A DNA stretch of 35,599 nt, taken from contig CAJWPG010000010.1 of assembly GCA_913045275.1 (NCBI GenBank), positions 1-35,599 of the forward strand, read 5' to 3'. This DNA comes from an uncultured Pelagibacteraceae bacterium. Its GTDB lineage: Bacteria > Pseudomonadota > Alphaproteobacteria > Pelagibacterales > Pelagibacteraceae. Below the pieces are notes generated by a model that saw only the letters and a list, made by a program, of their open reading frames with translations, ran no database searches and was not told the DNA's origin. Each line of letters opens with the position of its first letter. Position 1 is the first letter of the stretch. The translations under genes were made by a program, and so were the position numbers. Positions 1 through 8,010 of the stretch are shown piece by piece.

Positions 1-104
1 TTTGGCTAGTCATCAGGGTTAGTTGCTTGAGCCTTAAAGTGATTTAAGGCCTAGATAAATGATAAGTTTAAATGACAGAACCCGGCTTATAGTTCATCTG
101 GCAT
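1..104 (+). ncRNA. rnpB: RNase P RNA, 3' part (5' end outside window)
   Basis: This is the 3' end of the catalytic RNA of RNase P, which trims the 5' leaders of pre-tRNAs. The universally conserved 3' block ACAGAACCCGGCTTAT lies at 75-90, preceded by CCTAGATAAATGAT. A perfect 8-bp hairpin with a GTGA (GNRA) tetraloop at 31-50 matches helix P18, and TTGCTTGAGCC just before it matches the bacterial consensus. The 3' boundary is an estimate, because the P1 partner strand is left of the window. The neighbouring mraZ is on the same strand. No clear terminator was found between them. Confidence 0.93.
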
Positions 105-185
105 TATCAAAATAAACAAAATTTCCATCGATAAGTTTCACATTTGTTCTCAAAAATAATATTTATTTATCTAAATAATTAAGTA

Positions 186-214
186 TTGACGCATACTAAT
201 AAAACCCATATTGT
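186..214 (+). promoter_or_regulatory. Predicted sigma70 promoter of the dcw cluster
   Basis: TTGACG (-35, 186-191) and TATTGT (-10, 209-214) are separated by an ideal 17-nt spacer. The start site would fall near 221, giving a leader of about 30 nt before the mraZ ATG. It is the only good promoter between rnpB and mraZ, and it overlaps the MraZ-box array. Prediction from sequence only. Confidence 0.65.
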
Positions 215-228
215 CCCATAAAAACCCA
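204..228 (-). promoter_or_regulatory. MraZ operator: three TGGGN boxes at 10-bp spacing
   Basis: Read on the minus strand, the sequence is TGGGT-TTTTA-TGGGA-CAATA-TGGGT. On the plus strand the boxes are ACCCA 204-208, TCCCA 214-218 and ACCCA 224-228. Three TGGGN direct repeats separated by 5 nt are the MraZ recognition pattern established in Escherichia coli. Here they cover the -10 element and the predicted start site, so bound MraZ would repress its own operon. That role is inferred from the family. Confidence 0.75.
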
Positions 229-238
229 AATTAGGGTT
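223..238 (+). promoter_or_regulatory. Short hairpin at the 5' end of the dcw leader
   Basis: AACCC (223-227) and GGGTT (234-238) form a perfect 5-bp stem with a 6-nt loop, within a few bases of the predicted transcript 5' end. It contains the third MraZ box. It could protect the mRNA 5' end, or it may simply reflect the operator sequence. The GGG is too far from the ATG at 252 to be a good Shine-Dalgarno site. Confidence 0.35.
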
Positions 239-251
239 ATATATATGATAT

Positions 252-707
252 ATGTTTTTATCTACTTACGAAAACAAACTGGACAAAAAGGGAAGGGTAT
301 CTGTGCCGGCTTCTTTTAGATCTTACCTGTCTAATTTAGGTTATAACGGTGTTGTTTGTTATCCTTCTTTCAACAATCAGTGTATAGAATCTTGGCCCCA
401 AGATAGAATAGAAAAAATTTCAAATGCAATAGATTCTTTAAATCCTTTTGAGGAGAAAAAAGATTATTTTGCAACATCAATTTTATCTGAAAGTATAAAT
501 CTACAATTTGATAGCGAAGGTAGAATTTTACTTTCTTCAAAGTTATTAAAACATGCAAAAATCAAAAATAGCATGTTGTTTGTTGGACAAGGAAAAACTT
601 TCCAAATTTGGGAACCAACAATTTTTGAAAAATTTAGGGTAAACGCTAGAAAAAAATCAAATATTCACAGAGCAAACCTTAAATGGGAGCGACAATTTAA
701 TAACTAA
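252..707 (+). CDS. mraZ: Transcriptional regulator MraZ
   Basis: MraZ is a ring-forming DNA-binding protein that represses its own promoter and the division and cell wall cluster it heads. The 151-residue length is normal. It has the two tandem AbrB-like half-domains expected, each with the DxxGR signature: D11-K-K-G-R15, followed by VSVPASFR, and D87-S-E-G-R91, followed by ILL. The start is the first ATG after the predicted promoter. There is no strong Shine-Dalgarno site. The putative operator at 204-228 supports autoregulation. ftsZ follows after 11 nt. Confidence 0.95.
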   Translation: MFLSTYENKLDKKGRVSVPASFRSYLSNLGYNGVVCYPSFNNQCIESWPQDRIEKISNAIDSLNPFEEKKDYFATSILSESINLQFDSEGRILLSSKLLKHAKIKNSMLFVGQGKTFQIWEPTIFEKFRVNARKKSNIHRANLKWERQFNN

Positions 708-718
708 AAGGGAGATAT

Positions 719-2182
719 ATGACTATTAATTTTAAAGCACCAGATATCAAAGAGTTGAAACCAAGAATTCTAGTTCTTGGTGTAGGAGGAGCAGGAGGAA
801 ATGCAATAAATGGAATGATAGATTCGGGTTTGCAAGGAGTTGAATTTATTGCCGTTAATACAGATGCCCAGGATTTAAGAATAAGCAAAGCACAAGCAAA
901 AATCCAAATGGGAATGAATCTTACCAAAGGTTTAGGTGCTGGTGCAAAATTAGATATTGGTCAAGCAGCTGCTGACGAATCTTTAAATGATATAGTAAAT
1001 GTTTTGCAAGGGTCAAACATGGTTTTTATAACCGCAGGTATGGGGGGAGGAACAGGAACCGGTGCAGCCCATGTTATTGCCCGTGCTGCTAAAGAATTAA
1101 ATATCTTAACCGTTGGAGTTGTTACACTGCCATTCTTGTACGAAGGTCCATCGAGAATGAGAAAAGCTCAACAAGGTTTAGAAGAAATAAGAAAGCATGT
1201 TGATACAATCATTGTTGTTCCAAATCAAAACTTATTTAAGATCGCAAATGAACAAACAACATTTGAAGAGTCTTTTGAATTATCCAACGATGTATTATTG
1301 CACGGAGTTCAAAGTATAACAGATTTGATGGTTAGACCTGGATTGATTAATCTAGATTTTGCCGATGTTGAAACAGTAATGAGTTCAATGGGCAAAGCAA
1401 TGATGGGAACGGGCCAAGCAGATGGAGAAGGAAGAGCGACCAAGGCTGCTGAGATGGCAATAAATAACCCTCTGATTGATGATTATACTTTAAAAGGAGC
1501 AAAAGGGTTACTCGTTAATATTACTGGCGGAAAAGATTTAAAACTTTTTGAAGTTGATGAAGCGGTTAATAAAGTTAGATCTGAAGTTGACCCTGAAGCG
1601 GAATTAATAATTGGTGCAATTACAGATGAAAACTTAGAAGGCATTATGCGAGTATCAATTGTTGCCACAGCACTTGATGGACAACAACCAGAACCTAAAT
1701 CAGTAATTAATATGGTTCATAGAATTCAAAATAGAAATCCAGGATATTCTGATTTTGCAAATAATGGTTCAACTCAATCTTTCGCTTTTTCAAATCCTAA
1801 CAATTCTATAATTACCCATGGAGCCAATGCTTTAAAACTAGAAGAGGAAATTAAATCTGAAAACTTTGAAGCTTCGCATGTTAATGAAACAGAAATGTCA
1901 AATTTTTCTTCAACTTCAGTTGATGAAGCAGAACATCAAAAAGAGAGCACTGAAAGTGTAATTAATCCAATAGAAGAAAAGACAGAAAACGAAATTAATA
2001 ATTCTACTTCTTCAAATGGCTTAGAAAATTTTCAAATTGACGAGGAAGATACTCCAGACTTATTTAATTCGGATAATTCCGAACATAGCGAACATGCATT
2101 TTCATCAGCAGAAACAAGTGAAAACAATAAAGATGAAGACGATCTCGAAATTCCTGCATTTTTGAGAAGACAAAAAAATTAA
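719..2182 (+). CDS. ftsZ: Cell division GTPase FtsZ
   Basis: FtsZ is the tubulin-like GTPase that forms the Z ring and recruits the divisome. The nucleotide-binding motifs are present: GVGGAGGNA at residues 21-29, NTDAQ at 47-51, and the tubulin signature GGGTGTG at 109-115. The T7 region NLDFADV follows. After residue 320 comes an acidic, low-complexity linker, then the conserved C-terminal peptide DLEIPAFLRR that binds FtsA. Overall it resembles alphaproteobacterial FtsZ (MGKAMMGTG, TDLMVRPGLINLDFADV). A good Shine-Dalgarno site (GGGAG, 710-714) precedes the ATG, unlike most genes of the cluster. Position is unusual: ftsZ normally follows ftsA near the end of the cluster. Base composition is visibly less AT-rich than rsmH, consistent with high expression and Gly-rich conserved motifs. 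Confidence 0.99.
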   Translation: MTINFKAPDIKELKPRILVLGVGGAGGNAINGMIDSGLQGVEFIAVNTDAQDLRISKAQAKIQMGMNLTKGLGAGAKLDIGQAAADESLNDIVNVLQGSNMVFITAGMGGGTGTGAAHVIARAAKELNILTVGVVTLPFLYEGPSRMRKAQQGLEEIRKHVDTIIVVPNQNLFKIANEQTTFEESFELSNDVLLHGVQSITDLMVRPGLINLDFADVETVMSSMGKAMMGTGQADGEGRATKAAEMAINNPLIDDYTLKGAKGLLVNITGGKDLKLFEVDEAVNKVRSEVDPEAELIIGAITDENLEGIMRVSIVATALDGQQPEPKSVINMVHRIQNRNPGYSDFANNGSTQSFAFSNPNNSIITHGANALKLEEEIKSENFEASHVNETEMSNFSSTSVDEAEHQKESTESVINPIEEKTENEINNSTSSNGLENFQIDEEDTPDLFNSDNSEHSEHAFSSAETSENNKDEDDLEIPAFLRRQKN

Positions 2183-2200
2183 TGTTCTTCGAAAAAATAA

Positions 2201-3205
2201 ATGAGTGCCACCATAAAACTGGAAAACAAACATTTTCCAGTTTTGCTAAAAGAATTAATTAGCATTATTTCCCCTCTTTATGGTGGCACTTTTTTAGACT
2301 GTACTTTTGGCCAAGGCGGGTACTCCAAGAAGATATTGGAAAAAAAAATTAATAAAGTAATTGCCATAGATAGAGATCAAGACGTTTATTTGTATGCAAA
2401 AGAATTAGAAAAAAAATACAATAATAGATTTCATTTTCAAAATATTAAATTTTCAGAAATAAACAGGATTGAAATTAAATCAAACGATCTTAAAGCAATA
2501 ATATTTGATTTAGGATATTCAATTAATCAAATTAAAGATTTGAATAGAGGCTTATCATTTAAGAGCAAGGGAAAACTTAATATGAAAATGGGTATAAATA
2601 ATTTTTCATGTCATGAAGTAATTTCCAATATGAGCGAGACCAATTTATATAAAATTTTTAAATATTATGGAGATGAGAAATATTCAAAAAAGATTGCAAG
2701 AAAAATTGTTGAAACAAGAAAAACAAAAATAATTAACACTGAAGATCTAATTAAAATAGTTGATAGCACCAAAAGATTTAAATATTCTAAAATAAATAAC
2801 TCAACAAAGATTTTTCAGGCACTTAGAATTTTTGTTAACAAAGAAATAAGCGAACTAATAAATGGATTAATAAATGCATTTTATTTAATTCCAGTAGGAG
2901 GAATTATTGCAGTTGTAACATTTCATTCTATTGAAGATAAAATTGTTAAGTTTTTTTTTAAAAATTATTCTGAAATTAAAAATTCATCTAGATATGTGCC
3001 TATTAGGGAAGATAATATTAGATGTTTCAATTTACAAAACAAAAAACCTATAACTCCAAGCAGTGAAGAGATAAAATTAAACCCTCCTTCAAGATCTGCT
3101 AAATTAAGATTTGCAGTTAAAATTAAGAATGAATGTAATTTTGAAGAATTTATTAATAAATTTAAAGAACTAACAGATATTGAAGATTTGCAATTTGATA
3201 AATGA
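2201..3205 (+). CDS. rsmH: 16S rRNA (cytosine1402-N4)-methyltransferase RsmH (MraW)
   Basis: RsmH uses S-adenosylmethionine to methylate N4 of C1402 in the decoding centre of 16S rRNA. The N-terminal family motif HFPVLLKE is at residues 11-18. The SAM-binding loop FLDCTFGQGGYS is at 31-42, and VTFHSIEDKIVK lies in the C-terminal half. The length of 334 is slightly above the usual ~310. The start at 2201 is needed to keep the HxPVLL motif near the N terminus; it has no clear Shine-Dalgarno site. The first codons lie inside a strong 12-bp hairpin (2215-2244). The stop overlaps the ftsL start by 4 nt (ATGA), indicating translational coupling. Confidence 0.96.
   Translation: MSATIKLENKHFPVLLKELISIISPLYGGTFLDCTFGQGGYSKKILEKKINKVIAIDRDQDVYLYAKELEKKYNNRFHFQNIKFSEINRIEIKSNDLKAIIFDLGYSINQIKDLNRGLSFKSKGKLNMKMGINNFSCHEVISNMSETNLYKIFKYYGDEKYSKKIARKIVETRKTKIINTEDLIKIVDSTKRFKYSKINNSTKIFQALRIFVNKEISELINGLINAFYLIPVGGIIAVVTFHSIEDKIVKFFFKNYSEIKNSSRYVPIREDNIRCFNLQNKKPITPSSEEIKLNPPSRSAKLRFAVKIKNECNFEEFINKFKELTDIEDLQFDK
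2215..2244 (+). terminator. 12-bp hairpin with T-rich 3' arm inside the rsmH 5' end
   Basis: AAAACTGGAAAA (2215-2226) and TTTTCCAGTTTT (2233-2244) are perfectly complementary, with the 6-nt loop CAAACA. The structure ends in a run of T and starts in a run of A, like a (possibly bidirectional) intrinsic terminator. It begins 33 nt after the ftsZ stop and covers rsmH codons 5-15. It could attenuate transcription after the highly needed ftsZ, stabilise an ftsZ mRNA 3' end, or limit rsmH translation. The stem is AT-rich, so termination would be partial at best. The structure is seen; the role is inferred. Confidence 0.5.
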
Positions 3206-3507
3206 GAAAGTTATTTTTTTTTATCCCGGTAATTTTATTAATTATTGCAACAACATTTACAAAAAATTCAACAAAACAACTTGATAAAAAAATATTTGAA
3301 ACGAAGGAAAATCTAAGGGTTTTGCAAGATAAATATGAATTGGTAATGCTTGAGTATAATTATCTTACATCTCCAAAAAAACTAATGGAATATCAAAAAA
3401 AATATTTTGATAATGAACTTTTGGAAGCTGACATAGAAAGTCTAAATTGGATAGAGAATGAAGATAAAGAGATAAAAATTAAAAAAGTAGTAATTAATAA
3501 TGAATGA
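3202..3507 (+). CDS. ftsL: Cell division protein FtsL
   Basis: FtsL is a small bitopic divisome protein that partners FtsB and FtsQ and helps activate FtsW-FtsI. This 101-residue protein has a short N-terminal transmembrane segment (about residues 4-18). A charged, heptad-like coiled-coil region follows (about 28-60), with a leucine-rich LTSPKKLMEY segment typical of the family. Sequence conservation is low, so the call rests on topology, size and its place between rsmH and ftsI. It overlaps rsmH by 4 nt and ftsI by 8 nt. Confidence 0.85.
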   Translation: MRKLFFFIPVILLIIATTFTKNSTKQLDKKIFETKENLRVLQDKYELVMLEYNYLTSPKKLMEYQKKYFDNELLEADIESLNWIENEDKEIKIKKVVINNE

Positions 3508-5155
3508 AATAAATGAAAAAAAAATACTGTTAAATGATTACAATTCAGAATTTTCTTACAATGAAAACAAATCTAACATAAGAATTTCATTTGAAAGAAT
3601 AGCATTTATTTTTTTTGTTTTTTTTATAATTGCAGTTATTTTTTCATCAAAAGTAATTTTATTAAGTCTAGAAGATAAAGTTTTTAAAAAAAAAATTTTA
3701 AAAAAAGAAAATTTTAGATCAAGTATAATTGACAAAGAGGGAAATATTTTAGCAAAAGCTGTACCAGTTATAAATATTGGAATTAATCCTATTTTAGTAA
3801 TTGATAAAGAAAAATTATTAATCACTTTAAAATTACTATTTCCAAAAAAAAATTTTCAAAAACAAATGTATGATAAAAAATTTTTCTACGTTCAAAAGAA
3901 AATTTCACAAGAAAAATTAGAAAAAATACTACTGCTTGGAGATAAATCATTTATACAAGAAGAGAAAATTGCTAGAATTTATCCAAATGGAGAACTGTTC
4001 AGTCATGTTTTGGGACAGATTGATGACAATAATAATGGCATATCTGGCTTAGAGAAAACATTCGATTATGAGTTAACAACATCTAGAAATTCATTAATGC
4101 TTACTCTTGATACCGATCTTCAATATTTAATTAGAGAGGAATTATTAAAATCAAAATATATTTTTCAAAATATTGGCAGTGCTGCAATATTAATGGATGT
4201 ACATACAGGTGATATTTTATCAATGGTTTCTTTGCCTGATTTTGATTTGAATAAAAGAGAAAAAATTAATGACTTAAAGTTTATTAATAGAGCCACAAAG
4301 GGTGTTTACGAATTTGGATCAGTTTTCAAAACTTTTACAATTGCTGCTGGAATAAATTATGGTGTCATTAAACCAGAAACAGAATTTAAAGAATTAAAAA
4401 AAAGAATTGTATGTGCGGGCAATTCCATTTCAAATTACGATGATAAGATTCCTTCAAATTTAACTGCTGAAGAAATTTTAATTAGATCAGTAAATATAGG
4501 ATCAGCAAGAATTGCTGAAAAAATTGGAATAGATAATTATGATAAATTTCTTCAAGCAATAGGTATTTTAACAAATATAAGTTTTGATATTGAAGAAGTG
4601 GGAGAAACTCAAATGGGAAGATGGGGAAAGTGTAAATTATTAACAGTTGGTTTTGGACATGGAATTGCAACAACTTTATTACAATTAACAAAAGGATATT
4701 CGATAGTTTCTAACGGTGGATTTGAAATTTTTCCAACATTAATAAAAAAAGATAAATATAAAAATGGTAAGAGAATTTTGAATAAAGAAGTTTCAAAAAA
4801 ATTAAATCCAATATTAAGAAAGATTGTTTCCACAGAAGAAGGTACAGCAGGTTTTGCCAATGTTAAAGGTTATGAAATAGGAGGCAAAACTGGTACGGCA
4901 GATATAGCAACTATAGGAGGTTATTCTAATAAAAAGATAAATACTTTTGCTTCAGTATTTCCAATTTCCAAACCTAAATTTGCATTAGTTGTAATGCTTG
5001 ATGAGCCGAAAGCTAATAAAGAATTTATTTATCATTATAGAGATGGAAGGGAACCATACAAAGGAAATTGGAGAAACACAGCAGGTTGGACAACAGTTTG
5101 GATAACAGGACAAATAATTGAAAAGATTGGGCCAATTTTAGCCACAAAATATTAA
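3500..5155 (+). CDS. ftsI: Septal peptidoglycan transpeptidase FtsI (PBP3)
   Basis: FtsI is the class B penicillin-binding protein that cross-links septal peptidoglycan with the SEDS partner FtsW. An N-terminal anchor lies at about residues 34-56, followed by the pedestal domain. All three active-site motifs are present: S274-V-F-K277 (SxxK, acyl-acceptor serine), S330-V-N332 (SxN) and K463-T-G465 (KTG). The 551-residue length is normal. It overlaps ftsL by 8 nt. A run of 10 A (3686-3695) lies in the region just after the membrane segment, a possible slippage site. The gap to the murE-murF gene is 11 nt. Confidence 0.97.
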   Translation: MNEINEKKILLNDYNSEFSYNENKSNIRISFERIAFIFFVFFIIAVIFSSKVILLSLEDKVFKKKILKKENFRSSIIDKEGNILAKAVPVINIGINPILVIDKEKLLITLKLLFPKKNFQKQMYDKKFFYVQKKISQEKLEKILLLGDKSFIQEEKIARIYPNGELFSHVLGQIDDNNNGISGLEKTFDYELTTSRNSLMLTLDTDLQYLIREELLKSKYIFQNIGSAAILMDVHTGDILSMVSLPDFDLNKREKINDLKFINRATKGVYEFGSVFKTFTIAAGINYGVIKPETEFKELKKRIVCAGNSISNYDDKIPSNLTAEEILIRSVNIGSARIAEKIGIDNYDKFLQAIGILTNISFDIEEVGETQMGRWGKCKLLTVGFGHGIATTLLQLTKGYSIVSNGGFEIFPTLIKKDKYKNGKRILNKEVSKKLNPILRKIVSTEEGTAGFANVKGYEIGGKTGTADIATIGGYSNKKINTFASVFPISKPKFALVVMLDEPKANKEFIYHYRDGREPYKGNWRNTAGWTTVWITGQIIEKIGPILATKY

Positions 5156-5166
5156 GAGCGTAAATA

Positions 5167-8010
5167 ATGTTCCTTAAAGATTACTACCCAAAATTAAATA
5201 AAAAATTTATTAAAGTTAAGTTTAATGGAATAGCATTTGACTCAAACCTGGTAAAAAAAGATTATATTTTTTTCGCAATAAAAGGAAATGATCTTGATGG
5301 AAATAAATTTGTAAAAGATGCTATTAAAAAAGGATCTAAAATAGTCATATCTGAAAAATCTAAAGAAGGGTTTGATAATAATATTTTATATTTAAAAAAT
5401 AAAAATCCAAGAAAGTTACTTGCGGAATTTGCAGCAAAAATAAATTATAAACGTCCAAATAATTTAATTGCAGTTACCGGAACAAATGGCAAATCTTCAA
5501 TTGCAAATTTCTATTATCAAATCTTAAAATTAAATAAAATAAAAGTTTCATCAATAGGGACACTTGGAATTAATGGTATTAATTATAAAAAAAACATTTC
5601 AAATACTACTTATGATCCCATTCAATTAAATAAAATTCTTAGAATTTTAAAAGAAAAGAAAATTAACAATGTTATTTTAGAGGCTTCAAGTCATGGATTA
5701 AAACAACATAGATTAGATGGTTTAAAATTTAATGTGGGAATATTTACAAACTTGAGTAGAGATCATCTTGATTATCACAAAACATTCAAAGATTATTTTG
5801 ATTCAAAGTTAATTTTATTTAGAAAATTAATGAAAAAAAAATCAAATATTATTTTTGATGAAGATTTAAATATTGCAAAAAAAATAAAAAATATTTCAAA
5901 AAATAAGAATCTTAAAACATTGAGTATAGGATCAAATAATTCTAACTTAAAAATTATTAACCATAAATTTGTGAATTTAGATCAGCAAATTACATTTTCA
6001 TATAAAAATAAGGTTTACAAATTTTCAACAAAATTAATTGGAAAAGCACAAATCAAAAATCTTATTATGTCGATTTTGGCAGCTTCTAAAAGCAATATAT
6101 CTTTAAAAAATATTTTAAATTCTATAAAAAAAATAAGACCTGTTCCAGGAAGATTTGAAAGGGTAGGTAATTTAAGAAATAATTCAATTGTGATCTTAGA
6201 TTATGCACACACTCCAGATGCTCTGAAAGTTTGTTTGAAAAATTTAAGAAATCAATTTTCGATAAAAAAAATTAATTTAGTTTTTGGATGTGGAGGAGAA
6301 AGAGATAAACCAAAAAGAAAAATTATGGGGAGAATTGCAAGTAATTATTGTAAGAAAATTTATTTAACTGATGACAATCCAAGAAATGAAAATCCAAAAA
6401 AAATAAGAAATGAAATTAAAACGCAAATAAGTAGAAAAAAATTAATTGAAATATCATCTAGAGAGCATGCAATTAAAACTGCCGTTAATAATATCAAATC
6501 AGATGAAATAGTAGTTGTTGCAGGAAAAGGTCATGAAATATATCAAGAATATAAAAAGAAAAAATTTTTTTCTGACAAAAGTTGCATATTAAAATCAATT
6601 AAAGAAAAAAATAGAAAATTAAATGAAAATTGGAAAACAAATATAATAGAAGAAAAACTAGAAAATAAACTAAATGATAAAGCAATTATTAATAAAGCTT
6701 GTATAAATTCAAAAGAAGTTAAAAAAAATAATATTTTTTTTGGAATAAGAGGAAAAAAAATAGATGGTAATAAATTTGCCAATGAAGCCATAAAAAAGGG
6801 AGCATCACTTTCAATTATTGATAAAAATTATGGAACAATAAACAAAAAAAAAATTAAAGTTAAAAATACATTAAAATTTTTTACTGAATGTGCAAGCAAA
6901 GTTAGAGCTTCATCAGATATTATTGCAATTGCGATAACAGGTTCGTCGGGAAAAACATCTTTAAAAGAATTGATAGGACAATCACTAAATAAAATTTACG
7001 AAACTACTTATTCTAAAAAATCATTCAACAACAAGTATGGAGTTCCCGTTTCATTATTTAATATAAATAAAAAAGATAAATTTGGTGTTTTTGAAATTGG
7101 CATGGATAAAAAAGGTGAAATAGATCACTTATCAAAAATAATTAAACCGAATATTGGTGTAATTACAAATATTTCTTACGCTCATAGCAAAAATTTTAAA
7201 AATTTATTTGATATAGCAAAAACAAAATCAGAAATTATAGATAATATTTTAGAAAATGGATCTATTATATTAAATGCAGATGATAAGTTTTATAATTATT
7301 TTAAATTAAAAGCTTTAAATAAAAATTTAAAAATTATTTCTTTTAGTAAAAAAAATAAATCTAGTATCAAGCTTGAAAAAATCAGCAGATTAAAAAATAT
7401 AAGCACTTTAAAAGTAAATATTTATGGAAGATCAAGAAAATTTATAGTTAAGAGAAATGTAGATATTTACGCAGATAATATACTGGCCAGTCTTGCGGTA
7501 ATCTCAAGTTGTTTAGATTTAGATAATATAAGCAAAAAACTTTTCTTCAATTATAATTTACCCGAAGGAAGGGGAGACTATAAATATGTTAAAATTAATA
7601 AAAAAAAGATTCATCTTATTGATGAAAGTTATAATTCCAATCCTTTATCTTTAGAGTTTGCTTTAAATAATTTTAGTAAACTGAGAAACAAATCTAAAAG
7701 AAAAATAATTCTTCTGGGTGATATGTTGGAATTAGGTAAATTTTCAAAAAAATTGCATATAGAAGCGGCTGAAATAGTTAATAATGCTAGTATTAATAAA
7801 GTTTATGTTTATGGAAAAAAAATTATTTATACATTTAACAAAATTAGACCACAAAAAAGAGGAAAGATATTATATTCAAGTAAAGATGTCTCAAATTTTC
7901 TAAATAATGATATTAAAGACGGTGAATATTTAATGATTAAAGGATCAAATTCTACAGGTCTAAATACTATGACAGAAAAGTTAAAATCAGGAAAGATTAA
8001 TGCTATTTAG
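5167..8010 (+). CDS. murE-murF: Fused MurE-MurF ligase (meso-DAP-type MurE + D-Ala-D-Ala-adding MurF)
   Basis: One 947-residue frame encodes two successive cytoplasmic Mur ligases. Residues 1 to about 480 are MurE, which adds the third residue to UDP-MurNAc-L-Ala-D-Glu. It has the P-loop G105-TNGK-S110, the EASSHGL and TNLSRDHLDYH motifs, and D403-N-P-R406, the signature for meso-diaminopimelate. From about residue 485 it is MurF, which adds D-Ala-D-Ala. It has an N-terminal substrate domain, the P-loop G592-SSGKT-S598, NNKYGVP, FEIGMDKKGEI and DESYNSNP. A lysine-rich linker joins them, with no stop or frameshift. Such fusions are known elsewhere, for example in Bordetella. The gene overlaps mraY by 11 nt. 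Confidence 0.96.
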   Translation: MFLKDYYPKLNKKFIKVKFNGIAFDSNLVKKDYIFFAIKGNDLDGNKFVKDAIKKGSKIVISEKSKEGFDNNILYLKNKNPRKLLAEFAAKINYKRPNNLIAVTGTNGKSSIANFYYQILKLNKIKVSSIGTLGINGINYKKNISNTTYDPIQLNKILRILKEKKINNVILEASSHGLKQHRLDGLKFNVGIFTNLSRDHLDYHKTFKDYFDSKLILFRKLMKKKSNIIFDEDLNIAKKIKNISKNKNLKTLSIGSNNSNLKIINHKFVNLDQQITFSYKNKVYKFSTKLIGKAQIKNLIMSILAASKSNISLKNILNSIKKIRPVPGRFERVGNLRNNSIVILDYAHTPDALKVCLKNLRNQFSIKKINLVFGCGGERDKPKRKIMGRIASNYCKKIYLTDDNPRNENPKKIRNEIKTQISRKKLIEISSREHAIKTAVNNIKSDEIVVVAGKGHEIYQEYKKKKFFSDKSCILKSIKEKNRKLNENWKTNIIEEKLENKLNDKAIINKACINSKEVKKNNIFFGIRGKKIDGNKFANEAIKKGASLSIIDKNYGTINKKKIKVKNTLKFFTECASKVRASSDIIAIAITGSSGKTSLKELIGQSLNKIYETTYSKKSFNNKYGVPVSLFNINKKDKFGVFEIGMDKKGEIDHLSKIIKPNIGVITNISYAHSKNFKNLFDIAKTKSEIIDNILENGSIILNADDKFYNYFKLKALNKNLKIISFSKKNKSSIKLEKISRLKNISTLKVNIYGRSRKFIVKRNVDIYADNILASLAVISSCLDLDNISKKLFFNYNLPEGRGDYKYVKINKKKIHLIDESYNSNPLSLEFALNNFSKLRNKSKRKIILLGDMLELGKFSKKLHIEAAEIVNNASINKVYVYGKKIIYTFNKIRPQKRGKILYSSKDVSNFLNNDIKDGEYLMIKGSNSTGLNTMTEKLKSGKINAI

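Noticed and set aside
697..927. Antisense frame across the ftsZ start, with Pro-rich residues
   Set aside because: It is the complement of the glycine-rich FtsZ nucleotide loop and not a separate gene.
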